From positions 28,262 through 92,261 of the forward strand of contig DASRKB010000243.1 in assembly GCA_035649175.1 (NCBI GenBank): a DNA stretch of 64,000 nucleotides, given 5' to 3'. Position numbers and translations under genes: made by a program. The DNA comes from SCGC-AG-212-J23 sp035649175 (GTDB taxonomy: Bacteria; Pseudomonadota; Gammaproteobacteria; Burkholderiales; SG8-39). Below the pieces are notes generated by a model that had not been told where the DNA came from, did not search any database, and was given only the letters and a program-made list of their open reading frames with translations. Shown in pieces: positions 26,149-35,065 of this stretch. Each line of letters begins with the position of its first letter. Position 1 is the stretch's first letter.

Positions 26149-27495
26149 TTGACGGCGATCCTGGGCGCCCTGCCCAAAGGCGAGAAGATCGGCATCGCGT
26201 TCTCTGGCGGGCTCGATACCAGCGCCGCGGTGCACTGGATGCGCGCCAAGGGCGCCGTCCCGCACGCGTACACCGCCAACCTCGGCCAACCCGACGAGGC
26301 GGACTACGCCGAGATCCCGCGCAAGGCGCTCGCCTGCGGCGCCGAGAAGGCGCGCCTCGTCGAGTGCCGGCCGCAACTCGTCGCGGAGGGCATCGCCGCC
26401 CTACAGTGCGGCGCGTTCCACATCTCGACCGGCGGCGCGACGTACTTCAACACCACGCCGCTCGGGCGCGCGGTCACCGGCACCATGCTGGTGGTGGCGA
26501 TGCGCGAGGACGACGTCGGCATCTGGAGCGACGGCAGCACCTACAAGGGCAACGACATCGAGCGCTTCTACCGCTACGGACTGCTCGCGAACCCGGAGCT
26601 GCGCATCTACAAGCCCTGGCTCGACGAGCGCTTTATCGCCGAGCTCGGCGGCCGCAAGGAGATGTCGGCCTACCTTTCCAGCGCCGGCCTGCAGTACAAG
26701 ATGAGGGCGGAGAAGGCGTACTCGACCGATTCGAACCTCCTCGGCGCCACGCACGAGGCGAAGGACCTCGAGTTCCTCGACAAGGGCATCGCCATCGTGG
26801 AGCCGATCATGGGCGTAGCGTTTTGGCGCGAGGAGGTGAAGATCCGGCCCGAGAGAGTCAGCGTCGCCTTCGAGGAAGGAACGCCGGTCGCCCTCAACGG
26901 CCAGCGCTTCTCCGATCCGGTGAGGCTCATGGAAGAAGCGAATGCCGTCGGCGGACGCCATGGCCTTGGCATGTCCGACCAGATCGAGAACCGGATCATC
27001 GAGGCGAAGAGCCGCGGGATCTACGAGGCCCCCGGCCTGGCGCTACTGCATGTCGCCTACGAGCGCCTGGTCACCGGCATCCACAACGAGGACACGATCG
27101 AGCAGTACCGCTCCAACGGCCGCCGGCTGGGCCGGCTGCTCTACCAGGGGCGCTGGTTCGATCCCCAGGCGATGATGCTGCGCGAGACCGCGCAGCGCTG
27201 GGTGGCGAAGGCCGTGACCGGCGAGGTGACTCTCGAGCTGCGCCGCGGCAACGACTATTCGATCCTCGACACGGCGAGCCCGAACCTTACATACAAGCCC
27301 GAGCGACTTACCATGGAGAAGGGCGAGGAGGTGTACTTCACGCCGGGCGACCGCATCGGGCAGCTCACCATGCGCAATCTCGACATCGCCGATACGCGCG
27401 AGAAGCTGCGCGTCTACGGCGAGGCAGGGCTGCTCGGGGACGGCAAGGGCGCCGCGGTACCCTTGCTCGGCGGAGAGAAGCCTAAGAAACGCTGA
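26149..27495 (+). CDS. argG: Argininosuccinate synthase (type 2)
   Basis: 448 residues, matching the longer E. coli-type subclass. Joins citrulline and aspartate with ATP. IAFSGGLDTSAAVHWM is the PP-loop, followed by ISTGGATYFNTTPLGRAVTG, WSDGSTYKGNDIERFYRYG and LLGATHEAKDLE. The start is TTG 26149; GGAG lies 9 bases upstream and MTAILGALPKGEKIGIAFSG fits family length. It lies convergent to, rather than downstream of, argF, with a LysE-type gene between them. Confidence 0.95.
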   Translation: MTAILGALPKGEKIGIAFSGGLDTSAAVHWMRAKGAVPHAYTANLGQPDEADYAEIPRKALACGAEKARLVECRPQLVAEGIAALQCGAFHISTGGATYFNTTPLGRAVTGTMLVVAMREDDVGIWSDGSTYKGNDIERFYRYGLLANPELRIYKPWLDERFIAELGGRKEMSAYLSSAGLQYKMRAEKAYSTDSNLLGATHEAKDLEFLDKGIAIVEPIMGVAFWREEVKIRPERVSVAFEEGTPVALNGQRFSDPVRLMEEANAVGGRHGLGMSDQIENRIIEAKSRGIYEAPGLALLHVAYERLVTGIHNEDTIEQYRSNGRRLGRLLYQGRWFDPQAMMLRETAQRWVAKAVTGEVTLELRRGNDYSILDTASPNLTYKPERLTMEKGEEVYFTPGDRIGQLTMRNLDIADTREKLRVYGEAGLLGDGKGAAVPLLGGEKPKKR

Positions 27496-28093
27496 GCTTG
27501 ATGCCGAAGGCGACGAGCATGGTGCCGCCGACGCGGTTTAGCCAGACCGCCATGCGTGGGCTTGCGCGCATGCGGTCGGCGGCAAAGCGGGTGATGGCGA
27601 TCACGATTACGCAGTAAAGGAAGGTCAGCGCGGCGATCGTCGCCGCCATCAGGCCGAAGGTGACGAGCCCCTGGTGGTGCGCCGGGTCGACGAACAGCGG
27701 GAAGAAGGCCATGTAGAACACGATGGCCTTGGGGTTGAGCAGCGTGATGAGCATCGCCTGGCGGAAGAAGCGTCGCGGCTGCATCTTGAGCACCGGTGCG
27801 TCGCCCTCCCTCGCCAGAATCATGCGGATGCCGAGATACGCGAGGTAGATGGCGCCGGCATACTGCACCAGGCCGAAGACCGCCGGGTTCGCCGTGAGCA
27901 CTGCTGCCACGCCGGCGACCGCGAGCCACATCAGCATCTGGTCGGCGACGATGACGCCCAGCGTGGCGGCCAGCCCGCCGAGGACGCCGCCCTTGCCGGT
28001 CGAGGTGATGATCGCGAGGTTGCCGACGCCCGGAATCGCCAGGAAAACGATCACCGCGACGACGAACGCCCAGTAGTCCGCTACGCCGAGCAC
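27482..28093 (-). CDS. LysE/RhtB family amino-acid exporter
   Basis: 203 residues and about six membrane helices. FLAIPGVGNLAIITSTGKGGVLGG at the N-terminus is a variant of the family GPGPN.. motif, and LLNPKAIVFYMAFFPLFVD is the second signature. Exports amino acids through the inner membrane. It begins 3 bases after the argF stop in the argD-argF operon, so the substrate may be arginine, ornithine or citrulline; that is inference. Convergent 14-base overlap with argG. Confidence 0.9.
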   Translation of the reverse strand: MLGVADYWAFVVAVIVFLAIPGVGNLAIITSTGKGGVLGGLAATLGVIVADQMLMWLAVAGVAAVLTANPAVFGLVQYAGAIYLAYLGIRMILAREGDAPVLKMQPRRFFRQAMLITLLNPKAIVFYMAFFPLFVDPAHHQGLVTFGLMAATIAALTFLYCVIVIAITRFAADRMRASPRMAVWLNRVGGTMLVAFGIKLSVS

Positions 28094-28096
28094 GGC

Positions 28097-29005
28097 TTAC
28101 ATCTTCCCGAGCACCAGGAACTCGAGCAGCGCCTTCTGCGTATGCAGGCGGTTCTCGGCCTCGTCCCACACCACCGACTGCGGGCCGTCGATCACCTCGG
28201 CGGCGACTTCCTCGCCGCGGTGCGCCGGCAGACAGTGCATGAAGAGCGCGTCCTTCTTCGCCGCGCGCATCATCTGGGCGTCGACCTGCCAGTCCTGGAA
28301 GTCGCGCCGGCGCTCTGCGTTCTCCTCCTCGAAGCCCATCGAGGTCCACACGTCTGTGGTGACGAGGTCGGCGTCGCGCGCCGCCGCCATCGGATCGGCG
28401 AAAATCTCCGCGTGCGAGCCGAGGCGCTCGGGCTCGACCTCGTAGCCGGGCGGGGTGGAGACGTTCAGCTTGAAATCGAGCACGCTCGCGGCATGCAGCC
28501 AGGAATTGCAGACGTTATTCGAGTCGCCGATCCAAGCCACCGTCCGGCCCCGGATTGGCCCGCGGTGCTCGAGGTACGTGTAGACGTCGGCCATGATCTG
28601 GCAGGGGTGATATTCATTTGTCAACCCGTTGATCACCGGCACGCGGGAATGGCGCGCGAAGCGCTCGATCGTGTCCTGCTCGAAGGTGCGGATCATCACC
28701 ACGTCGCACATGCGCGACACCACCCTGCCGGTATCCTCGACCGGCTCGCCGCGCCCGAGCTGCGAGTCGCGCGTCGCGAAGAAGATCGCGGCGCCGCCAA
28801 GCTGGTGGATGCCGGCCTCGAAGGAAAGCCGCGTGCGGGTCGACTGCTTGTCGAAGATCATGACGAGCGTGCGGTCCTCGAGCGGCCAGTAGCGCTCGTA
28901 GCTCTTGAACTTCGCCTTTATCCACCCGGTACGGGCGAAGAGATGCTCGTATTCCGCGCGCGAGAGGTCGTCGAAGCGCAGGTAGTGGCGGACCTTCTCC
29001 GTCAT
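28097..29005 (-). CDS. argF: Ornithine carbamoyltransferase
   Basis: 302 residues. Makes citrulline from ornithine and carbamoyl phosphate. STRTR (carbamoyl-phosphate loop), HPCQIMADVYT, DSNNVCNSWLHA, DVWTSMGFEEE and HCLPAHRGEEV are all intact. The ATG overlaps the argD stop by four bases (ATGA), so it is coupled to argD. Anabolic type by length and context. Confidence 0.96.
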   Translation of the reverse strand: MTEKVRHYLRFDDLSRAEYEHLFARTGWIKAKFKSYERYWPLEDRTLVMIFDKQSTRTRLSFEAGIHQLGGAAIFFATRDSQLGRGEPVEDTGRVVSRMCDVVMIRTFEQDTIERFARHSRVPVINGLTNEYHPCQIMADVYTYLEHRGPIRGRTVAWIGDSNNVCNSWLHAASVLDFKLNVSTPPGYEVEPERLGSHAEIFADPMAAARDADLVTTDVWTSMGFEEENAERRRDFQDWQVDAQMMRAAKKDALFMHCLPAHRGEEVAAEVIDGPQSVVWDEAENRLHTQKALLEFLVLGKM

Positions 29006-30174
29006 GCCGCCGCACGCTCCGAGAACGCCTTGAGGAGCGCCAGCAGGCGCTCCACGACCTGGCGGCCCTCGGCCTCGCTCATCACGAGCGGCGGCAGCAG
29101 CCGGACCACGTTCTCGGCGGTGACGTTCATGACGAGGCCCGCGTCGAGCGCCGCCTTCACCAGCTCGCCGCAGGGACGGTCCATCTCCACGCCGATCATG
29201 AGCCCCATGCCGCGCACCTCGACCACGCCCGGCGCGCCGGCGAGGCCGCCGCGGATGACCTCGCCCACCTTCGCCGCGTTCTCGAGCAGCCGCTCCTCGC
29301 GGATGGCGTCTATGGTCGTCACCGCGGCGGTGGTGGCGAGCGGATTGCCGCCGAAGGTCGAGCCATGGTTGCCGGGCTTGAATACGCCCTTCGCGCGGCC
29401 GCCCACGACGCAGGCGCCGATCGGCACGCCGGAGGCGAGACCCTTGGCGAGCGCCACCACGTCGGGCAGGAAGCCGGCGTGCTGGTAGACGAACCACTTG
29501 CCGGTGCGGCCGAGGCCGCACTGCACCTCGTCGGAGATGAAAAGCCACTCCTTGCGCTCGCAGATCTCCTTCAGCCCCCGCAGGTACTCCAGGCGAGAGA
29601 CGTTGATCCCGCCCTCGCCCTGGATGGGTTCGATCAGCACCGCGACCACGTTGCGGTTGTTCTCGGCCACCTGCCGAGCCGCGTCGAGGTCGTTCAGGGG
29701 CACGCGCACGAACCCGGAGACGAGCGGCTCGAAGCCCGCCTGCACCTTGCGGCTGCCGGTGGCCGAAAGCGTCGCAAGCGAGCGGCCGTGGAAGGCCTTC
29801 TCCATCACAATGATCGCGGGCTCCGCGACGCCGCGGTCGTGGCCGTACTTGCGCGCCACCTTGATCGACGCCTCGGTCGCCTCGAGGCCGGAGTTGCAGA
29901 AGAACACCTCGTCCAGGCCGGTGATCTCGGCGATGCAGTCGGCGGCCGCCTCCTGGGTCGGGATGCGCCATAGATTGGAGGTGTGCAGCACGCCGCTCGC
30001 GATGCGCTCCTGCAGCGCCTTCGTCAGCTTCGGGTGCGCATAGCCGAGTGTGTTGACCGCGATGCCGGCGAGGGCGTCGAGATACTTCCTTCCCGCCTCG
30101 TCCCAGAGCCAGACCCCTTCGCCGCGCACGAAGGCGACGTTCTGGCGGGCGTACGTATTCATGATATGGGACAC
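29002..30174 (-). CDS. argD: Acetylornithine aminotransferase
   Basis: 390 residues from GTG 30174 (VSHIMNTYA), chosen because AAGGGGGG lies 3-4 bases upstream and relatives begin MSHVMNTY; GTG 30189 is the alternative. PLP enzyme (class III): GVWLWDEAGRKYLD, NSGLEATEASIKVAR, EPIQGEGGIN, ISDEVQCGLGRTG and ALAKGLASGVPIGA with the Schiff-base Lys. Converts N-acetylglutamate semialdehyde to N-acetylornithine. First gene of argD-argF-lysE. Confidence 0.95.
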   Translation of the reverse strand: MSHIMNTYARQNVAFVRGEGVWLWDEAGRKYLDALAGIAVNTLGYAHPKLTKALQERIASGVLHTSNLWRIPTQEAAADCIAEITGLDEVFFCNSGLEATEASIKVARKYGHDRGVAEPAIIVMEKAFHGRSLATLSATGSRKVQAGFEPLVSGFVRVPLNDLDAARQVAENNRNVVAVLIEPIQGEGGINVSRLEYLRGLKEICERKEWLFISDEVQCGLGRTGKWFVYQHAGFLPDVVALAKGLASGVPIGACVVGGRAKGVFKPGNHGSTFGGNPLATTAAVTTIDAIREERLLENAAKVGEVIRGGLAGAPGVVEVRGMGLMIGVEMDRPCGELVKAALDAGLVMNVTAENVVRLLPPLVMSEAEGRQVVERLLALLKAFSERAAA

Positions 30175-30193
30175 CGGTCCCCCCTTCACAATG

Positions 30194-30218
30194 AAAAACG
30201 GCGGCCCAGGCCGCCGTT
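30194..30218 (-). terminator. Rho-independent terminator after the Orn/Lys/Arg decarboxylase
   Basis: Read on the minus strand: AACGGCGGCC, two bases, GGCCGCCGTT, ending in a run of five T. It stands 18 bases after the decarboxylase stop and 20 bases before the argD start, separating the two transcription units. Confidence 0.85.
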
Positions 30219-30235
30219 CTCTGAATCCTAGCGAT

Positions 30236-32206
30236 TCACGTTAGCGGGTTCAAGCCCTTCTCCTCGCTAGGCCTGAGCACGCGAATGCAGGGCAGATAGC
30301 CCTCGTGCGCGACGCCGTGCATCTCCATCCGCTTGTGTGAGTGGAGCAGGGTGGCGAGGTATTCGAGGATCTTCGCGGTGATCTGCTGCCCCGGCACGAG
30401 CACCGGGATGCCGGGCGGATAGGGCACGATCTGGTCGGCGCACACGCGGCCGGCAAGCGCACGGTTGACGCGCTCGCGCTCGTCGAACACCGGCGCCAGT
30501 TCGCCGCCGCAGTAATACGCGTCGCGGGGAAGGAAGCGCAGCTTCGCGAAGGCGGGGACTTCCGGCGTCTGCACGAGGCGCCGCGCGTGCCGGCCCTCGC
30601 GCGCAATGCGCATCAGCGCGTCGTAGAGGCGCGAGACCTTGGAGCGCGTGGTGCCGATGGTGAGGAGCAGCGTGATCGTATTGAAGGTCGACTTCTCCAC
30701 CTGGATGTTAAAGCGCTCGAAGAGCTGCTTCTGCAGGTCCTCGACGGTGTAGCCGCACCCAGAGATGTCGATGGTGACCTTGGTGGGGTCGAGCCGGATG
30801 CCATCATGGCGCACTGCCTCGGGCAGCAGGTCCTCGAGCTCAAGGACGCGGAACACCTTGGTCGAGTTGATGAGCTGGCGAAGCTCGCGCGCGAGCTCGA
30901 GCGTGCGCGAGAGCAGCTTGTAGCCCTCCATTACCGCCTGCTTGCGCGCCACATCGAGGCTCGCGATCAGCGCGTACTGAGGGCTGGTCGAGGTGTGCAT
31001 GTTGAAGTTCTCGCGGAAGAGATGCTCCTTGAAGTCCGGGTCGTTGACGTGAATCATCGACGCCTGCGAGAACGCGGAGAGCACCTTGTGCGTGGACTGA
31101 GTCGCGTAGTCCGCGCCGGCCTCGAGCGCGGTCGGGCGGAATTCGGGGTGAAAGCGGGCGAAGCCGTACCACGCCTCGTCGATGATCACCTTGATGTCCT
31201 TCGCGTGGGCGGCCTCGACGATGGGCTTCAGGTCGTAGCGCAGGCCGTCGTAGGTGCACGAGGTCAGGATCAGCGCCTGGGCGTCGGGGTGCCTGCGGAT
31301 CGCTTCCAGGATCGTTTTGCGCGGCACCGGACCGTAGAGGCCGTACTTGCGGTTGAGCGAGGAGTCGAGGTAGACGGGGTGCGCGCCCGAGAGCACTACG
31401 CCGTGATGCACGCTCTTGTGGCAATTGCGGTCCAGGATCAGCTTCTCGCCGGGCGCCAGGATGGTCTGGAAAATGACCTTGTTGGCCGTCGAAGTGCCGT
31501 TGGTGGCGAAGAAGGTGCGCCGCGCGCCGAAGGCCTTGGCCGCCATCGCCTGCGCCTCGGCGATGACGCCCTTGGGCTCCATTAGCGAGTCGAGCATCGG
31601 CACGGACACCGACAGGTCCGAGTCAAAGACGTGCTCGCCCATGAACTCGTAGAAGTCGTTCACCCAGGGGCTGCCGCGCAGCGAGTCGCCTGAGGAGTGG
31701 CCCGGGGTATGCCACTGGTCCTTCGCCATCCACACGTAGTTCTTGAGCGCGTCGTAGAAGGGCGTGCGTGCACGCTCCTGGATCTGTGCGTTCAGGATGC
31801 GGTATATGCCGTTGTAGTCGCGCTCCTCGCGGTAGAAGTAGCCGTCGACCGACTCGGCGAAGAGCGCGTCGACCACGTCGTCCTCCTTCTCCTGGGCGAT
31901 GAGGATGTAGACGTCGAGCTCGGGACGGAAGCGGGTGATGCGCCGTACGAGCTCGAGCGCCGACATCTGCAGCGTCTTCGTGGAATTGGATCCCAGCGTG
32001 TAGAGCGTGTCGTCCACCAGCGCCGCCTGGAAGCTGCCGTCGGCCCGGAGGGCCTCGAGCGCCTCGGTGGCGGTGGCGACGCCGATGAAGGAAATGCCCA
32101 GGGGGTTGTCGAGCGTGCGCGCGGCGGCGTTCAGGCCCTTCACGAACTCGCGCAGGACGAGTTGCTCATCGTTGATGACGAGGATGCGGCTCGCAGGCTT
32201 GCTCAT
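30236..32206 (-). CDS. Orn/Lys/Arg decarboxylase, fold III with receiver-like N-terminal wing
   Basis: 656 residues, shorter than E. coli AdiA/LdcC/SpeF (711-756). The N-terminal 130 residues form a response-regulator-like wing (ILVINDEQLVLREFV). The PLP domain has FATNGTSTANKVIFQ, ILDRNCHKSVHHG, VIIDEAWYGFARFHPEF and the Lys-bearing ATQSTHKVLSAFSQASM. The C-terminal domain carries PYPPGIPVLVPG. Decarboxylates a basic amino acid to a polyamine or cadaverine/agmatine; sequence reading alone does not fix the substrate. It sits beside the arginine synthesis genes but has its own promoter and terminator, suggesting separate (for instance acid or polyamine) control. Confidence 0.9.
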   Translation of the reverse strand: MSKPASRILVINDEQLVLREFVKGLNAAARTLDNPLGISFIGVATATEALEALRADGSFQAALVDDTLYTLGSNSTKTLQMSALELVRRITRFRPELDVYILIAQEKEDDVVDALFAESVDGYFYREERDYNGIYRILNAQIQERARTPFYDALKNYVWMAKDQWHTPGHSSGDSLRGSPWVNDFYEFMGEHVFDSDLSVSVPMLDSLMEPKGVIAEAQAMAAKAFGARRTFFATNGTSTANKVIFQTILAPGEKLILDRNCHKSVHHGVVLSGAHPVYLDSSLNRKYGLYGPVPRKTILEAIRRHPDAQALILTSCTYDGLRYDLKPIVEAAHAKDIKVIIDEAWYGFARFHPEFRPTALEAGADYATQSTHKVLSAFSQASMIHVNDPDFKEHLFRENFNMHTSTSPQYALIASLDVARKQAVMEGYKLLSRTLELARELRQLINSTKVFRVLELEDLLPEAVRHDGIRLDPTKVTIDISGCGYTVEDLQKQLFERFNIQVEKSTFNTITLLLTIGTTRSKVSRLYDALMRIAREGRHARRLVQTPEVPAFAKLRFLPRDAYYCGGELAPVFDERERVNRALAGRVCADQIVPYPPGIPVLVPGQQITAKILEYLATLLHSHKRMEMHGVAHEGYLPCIRVLRPSEEKGLNPLT

Positions 32207-32217
32207 CGGCGGCGCCG

Positions 32218-32247
32218 ACTATAATCGCGCATGCGCGATGCCGCCAA
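32218..32247 (-). promoter_or_regulatory. Putative sigma70 promoter of the decarboxylase
   Basis: On the minus strand TTGGCG (32247-32242), an 18-base spacer, then TATAGT (32223-32218). The -10 ends 11 bases before the ATG, so the leader would be only about 5 bases and no ribosome site is present. Confidence 0.5.
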
Positions 32248-32358
32248 GGTGGTGGAGCTCGTCATTCGAGGCGTCACACTCGTCGGCAGGCCGTTCCGAC
32301 GGACGAACTGCAGGTGCGGAACTGGCCGAACTGCAGCGTGCGGGAGCTACGGCTTGAG

Positions 32359-32622
32359 CTACTTCATGCCCTTCAGGGCATGTGCGAGGCGGCTCTTGTG
32401 CCGGTCTCCCGCGTTGCGGTGAAGCACCCCCTTGGCGACGACCCGGTCGATAACGCGCTGGGACTCGCGCAGCACCTTGGCAGCCTCGCCGACCTGGCCG
32501 GCGTTCACGGCCTTCTTCGCGTTCTTGATGGCGGTGCGCACGGTCGTGCGCAGGCTCATGTTGTGCTCGCGGCGTTCCACCGCCTGACGGGCGCGCTTGC
32601 GCGCGGACTTGATGTTGGCCAT
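32359..32622 (-). CDS. rpsT: 30S ribosomal protein S20
   Basis: 87 residues, highly basic. MANIKSARKRARQAVERREHN-type start, TAIKNAKKAV and the end KGVLHRNAGDRHKSRLAHAL are diagnostic. Binds 16S rRNA in the body of the small subunit. Divergent from murJ, the usual betaproteobacterial arrangement. The gap to the decarboxylase (32207-32358) holds no gene; it contains a near-duplicate GAACTGCAG-TGCGG element (about 32305-32343). Confidence 0.97.
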   Translation of the reverse strand: MANIKSARKRARQAVERREHNMSLRTTVRTAIKNAKKAVNAGQVGEAAKVLRESQRVIDRVVAKGVLHRNAGDRHKSRLAHALKGMK

Positions 32623-32650
32623 TGCCGGAGGTTCCTGAAGAGGGCCGGGA

Positions 32651-32659
32651 GTTTAGCAT
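32651..32659 (-). promoter_or_regulatory. Putative extended -10 promoter of rpsT
   Basis: On the minus strand TGCTAAACT is an extended -10. Predicted start is near 32644, giving a leader of about 22 bases with AGGAAC as ribosome site before the ATG at 32622. Confidence 0.4.
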
Positions 32660-34217
32660 GGACCGGCGTCCCGGGCGCATGAATCTCCTGCGCGCGCTGG
32701 CGGCGGTCTCGAGCCTGACCATGGTGAGCCGGGTGCTCGGCTACGCGCGCGACTTCTTCATCGCGCGGCTTTTCGGCGCCGGGCTCGCCACCGACGCGTT
32801 CTTCGTCGCGTTTAAGATCCCCAACCTGCTGCGGCGGCTGTTCGCCGAGGGCGCCTTCTCGCAGGCCTTCGTGCCCATCCTCGCCGAGCACAAGAGGCGG
32901 ACCACGCCAGAGGAGCAGCGCGGCCTGATCGACGCCATCGCGACGGTGCTATTCCTCGCGCTGGTCCTCGCCGCCGCGCTTGGCATGGCGGCCGCGCCCC
33001 TCATCGTCTATGTCACCGCGCCGGGCTTTGCCGCCGATCCGGACAAGTTCTCGCTCACGGTAAGCCTGCTGCGCATCACATTCCCGTATATCTTGTTCAT
33101 ATCGCTGGTAGCGCTCGCCGCCGGCATCCTCAATACCTGGAATCGCTTTGCCGTCCCAGCGATTACCCCCGCGCTGCTCAACGTCTCGTTCATCGTCGGC
33201 GCCACCTTCTTCGCCGGTGCCTTTGACCCTCCGGTGCTCGTGCTCGCCTGGGCGGTGTTCGCCGGCGGCGCGCTGCAGCTCGTCTTACAGCTGCCGTTCC
33301 TTGCGAGGCTCGGGCTGCTGCCGCGCTGGCGCTTCGATCTGCGTCATCCCGGCCTGCGCCGCGTGCTCACGCTGATGCTGCCCGCGGCCTTCGGCGTGTC
33401 GGTGAGCCAGGTGTCGCTTCTCATCAACCAGGTGTTCGCCTCTTTCCTCGTCACGGGCAGCGTGTCCTGGCTCTACTACGCGGACCGGCTGATGGAGCTG
33501 CCTGCGGGCGTGCTTGGAGTCGCCGTGGGCACTATCATGCTGCCGAGCCTGTCGAAGTACCATGCCGACGCCAATCCCGCCGAGTACAGCCGGCTGCTCG
33601 ACTGGGGCCTGCGCGTCACGGTGCTGCTCGCCGTTCCCAGCGCCGTGGCGCTCGCGGTGCTCGCGCTACCGCTCATCGCGATGCTTTTTCAATACGGGCG
33701 CTTCAGTGCCGAGGACGCCTCGATGACCCGCCAGGCGCTCATGGCCTATAGCGTGGGCCTGGTCGGCATCATCCTGGTGAAAATCCTCGCGCCCGGCTTC
33801 TATGCCAGGCAGAACGTCGTGACGCCGGTCAAGATCGGCATCGCCACCCTCCTTGCAACGCAGGCGATGAACCTCGCGTTCATCGGTCCGCTGCGCCATG
33901 CCGGCCTCGCGCTCGCGATCGGCCTGGGCGCCTGCCTCAACGCCGCGCTGCTCTACCAGTTCCTGCGGCGCCGGAACATCTATGCTCCGCAGCCCGGCTG
34001 GCCGGCGTTCCTTGCCAAGGTCGCCGCGGCGGTGGTCGCGATGGCGGCGAGCCTGCACGTCGCCATGGGCGAGCCGGCATGGTGGCTGGCCGCGCCATGG
34101 CAGCACAAGGTGCCCGCGGTGGCAGGGCTGGTCCTGCTGGGCGCGGCCTGCTACGGAACGGTACTCCTCGCGCTCGGCGTGCGCCCGCGTCACTTTTCCC
34201 GCGCTGGAGCGCTCTAG
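32658..34217 (+). CDS. murJ: Lipid II flippase MurJ
   Basis: 519 residues with 14 predicted membrane helices. Flips lipid II for peptidoglycan synthesis. Family marks: SRVLGYARDFFIARLFGAG, TDAFFVAFKIPNLLRRLFAEGAFSQAFVP and a C-terminal FYARQNVVTPVKIG. ATG 32658 has GGGAG about 7 bases upstream; ATG 32679 (MNLLRAL) is where most relatives begin and remains possible. Heads the murJ-sirB1 pair. Confidence 0.95.
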   Translation: MDRRPGRMNLLRALAAVSSLTMVSRVLGYARDFFIARLFGAGLATDAFFVAFKIPNLLRRLFAEGAFSQAFVPILAEHKRRTTPEEQRGLIDAIATVLFLALVLAAALGMAAAPLIVYVTAPGFAADPDKFSLTVSLLRITFPYILFISLVALAAGILNTWNRFAVPAITPALLNVSFIVGATFFAGAFDPPVLVLAWAVFAGGALQLVLQLPFLARLGLLPRWRFDLRHPGLRRVLTLMLPAAFGVSVSQVSLLINQVFASFLVTGSVSWLYYADRLMELPAGVLGVAVGTIMLPSLSKYHADANPAEYSRLLDWGLRVTVLLAVPSAVALAVLALPLIAMLFQYGRFSAEDASMTRQALMAYSVGLVGIILVKILAPGFYARQNVVTPVKIGIATLLATQAMNLAFIGPLRHAGLALAIGLGACLNAALLYQFLRRRNIYAPQPGWPAFLAKVAAAVVAMAASLHVAMGEPAWWLAAPWQHKVPAVAGLVLLGAACYGTVLLALGVRPRHFSRAGAL

Positions 34218-34222
34218 CGGTC

Positions 34223-35065
34223 GTGCCGCTCGACCCCTTTGCAGAGCTCGTCGGGCGCGACGAAGCGCGCATCGACCTCGCGCGCGCCTGCCTCATGATC
34301 GCGCAGGATGCGTACCCGGCGCTCGACCTCGAGCGCTACCTCGGCGACATAGAACGCATGGCGTCGCGTCTGCGCGCCCGCATGCAGCAGCAGCACGGGG
34401 CGGAGGAGCGCGTGGTGGCGCTCAACCAGTTCCTGTTTGGGGAGCTCGGCTTCCGCGGCAACACCGAGGAGTATTACGACCCGCGCAACAGCTACCTGAA
34501 CGAGGTCATGGACCGCAAGACCGGCATCCCCATTACGCTCGCTGTGCTCTACATGGAAGTGGGTCGGCGCGTCGGACTGCCGCTGCAGGGCGTGTCCTTC
34601 CCCGGGCACTTCCTGGTACGGTTGCGCTTGCGGGGCGGCGTACTGGTTCTGGACCCGTTCTCCGGCGGAGCGCCGCAGTCGGAGGCGGAGTTGCGTGAGC
34701 GGCTCCAGCGGGTCATCCCGGAGGGCGTCGCGGAGAACGTGCCGGTCGCCGAGTTGCCGCTCGACCAGTTCCTCGGGCCGGCGACCAATCGCCAGATCCT
34801 CGCGCGCATCCTGAGAAACCTGAAGGGCGTTTACCGCGACAAGCCGGAGAGCATGCTGGCGGTGCTCAACCGGATGCTCGTCGTCGCGCCCGATGCGAGC
34901 AGCGAGCTGCGAGACCGAAGCATCGTCTACCAGCGGCTGGAGTGCTATCGCGCCGCGCTCCAGGACCTCAGGGAGTACGTGGAGCGCGAGCCCGACGCGC
35001 CCGATCAGGACGAAGTGCGGGTCAGGCTGATGGAGCTAAGCGCGCTTTGCGCGCGCCTGAACTAG
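34223..35065 (+). CDS. SirB1 family protein (transglutaminase-like plus TPR)
   Basis: About 280 residues from GTG 34223, five bases after the murJ stop. The transglutaminase-like core shows NSYLNEVMDRKTGIPITLAVLYMEVGRRVG-type sequence, with VSFPGHFLVR and LVLDPFSGG bearing the His and Asp. A C-terminal TPR-like segment (about 190-275) follows. The catalytic Cys of true transglutaminases is replaced in this family, so activity is unclear. No ribosome site is visible; translation is probably coupled to murJ. Confidence 0.88.
   Translation: MPLDPFAELVGRDEARIDLARACLMIAQDAYPALDLERYLGDIERMASRLRARMQQQHGAEERVVALNQFLFGELGFRGNTEEYYDPRNSYLNEVMDRKTGIPITLAVLYMEVGRRVGLPLQGVSFPGHFLVRLRLRGGVLVLDPFSGGAPQSEAELRERLQRVIPEGVAENVPVAELPLDQFLGPATNRQILARILRNLKGVYRDKPESMLAVLNRMLVVAPDASSELRDRSIVYQRLECYRAALQDLREYVEREPDAPDQDEVRVRLMELSALCARLN

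Noticed and set aside
28097..29971. Extension of the argF frame through argD
   Set aside because: Family N-terminus begins at 29005; upstream sequence is out-of-frame argD.
32365..32382. Palindrome CATGCCCT-TC-AGGGCATG at the end of rpsT as a terminator
   Set aside because: It lies inside the coding sequence and is not followed by a T-run.
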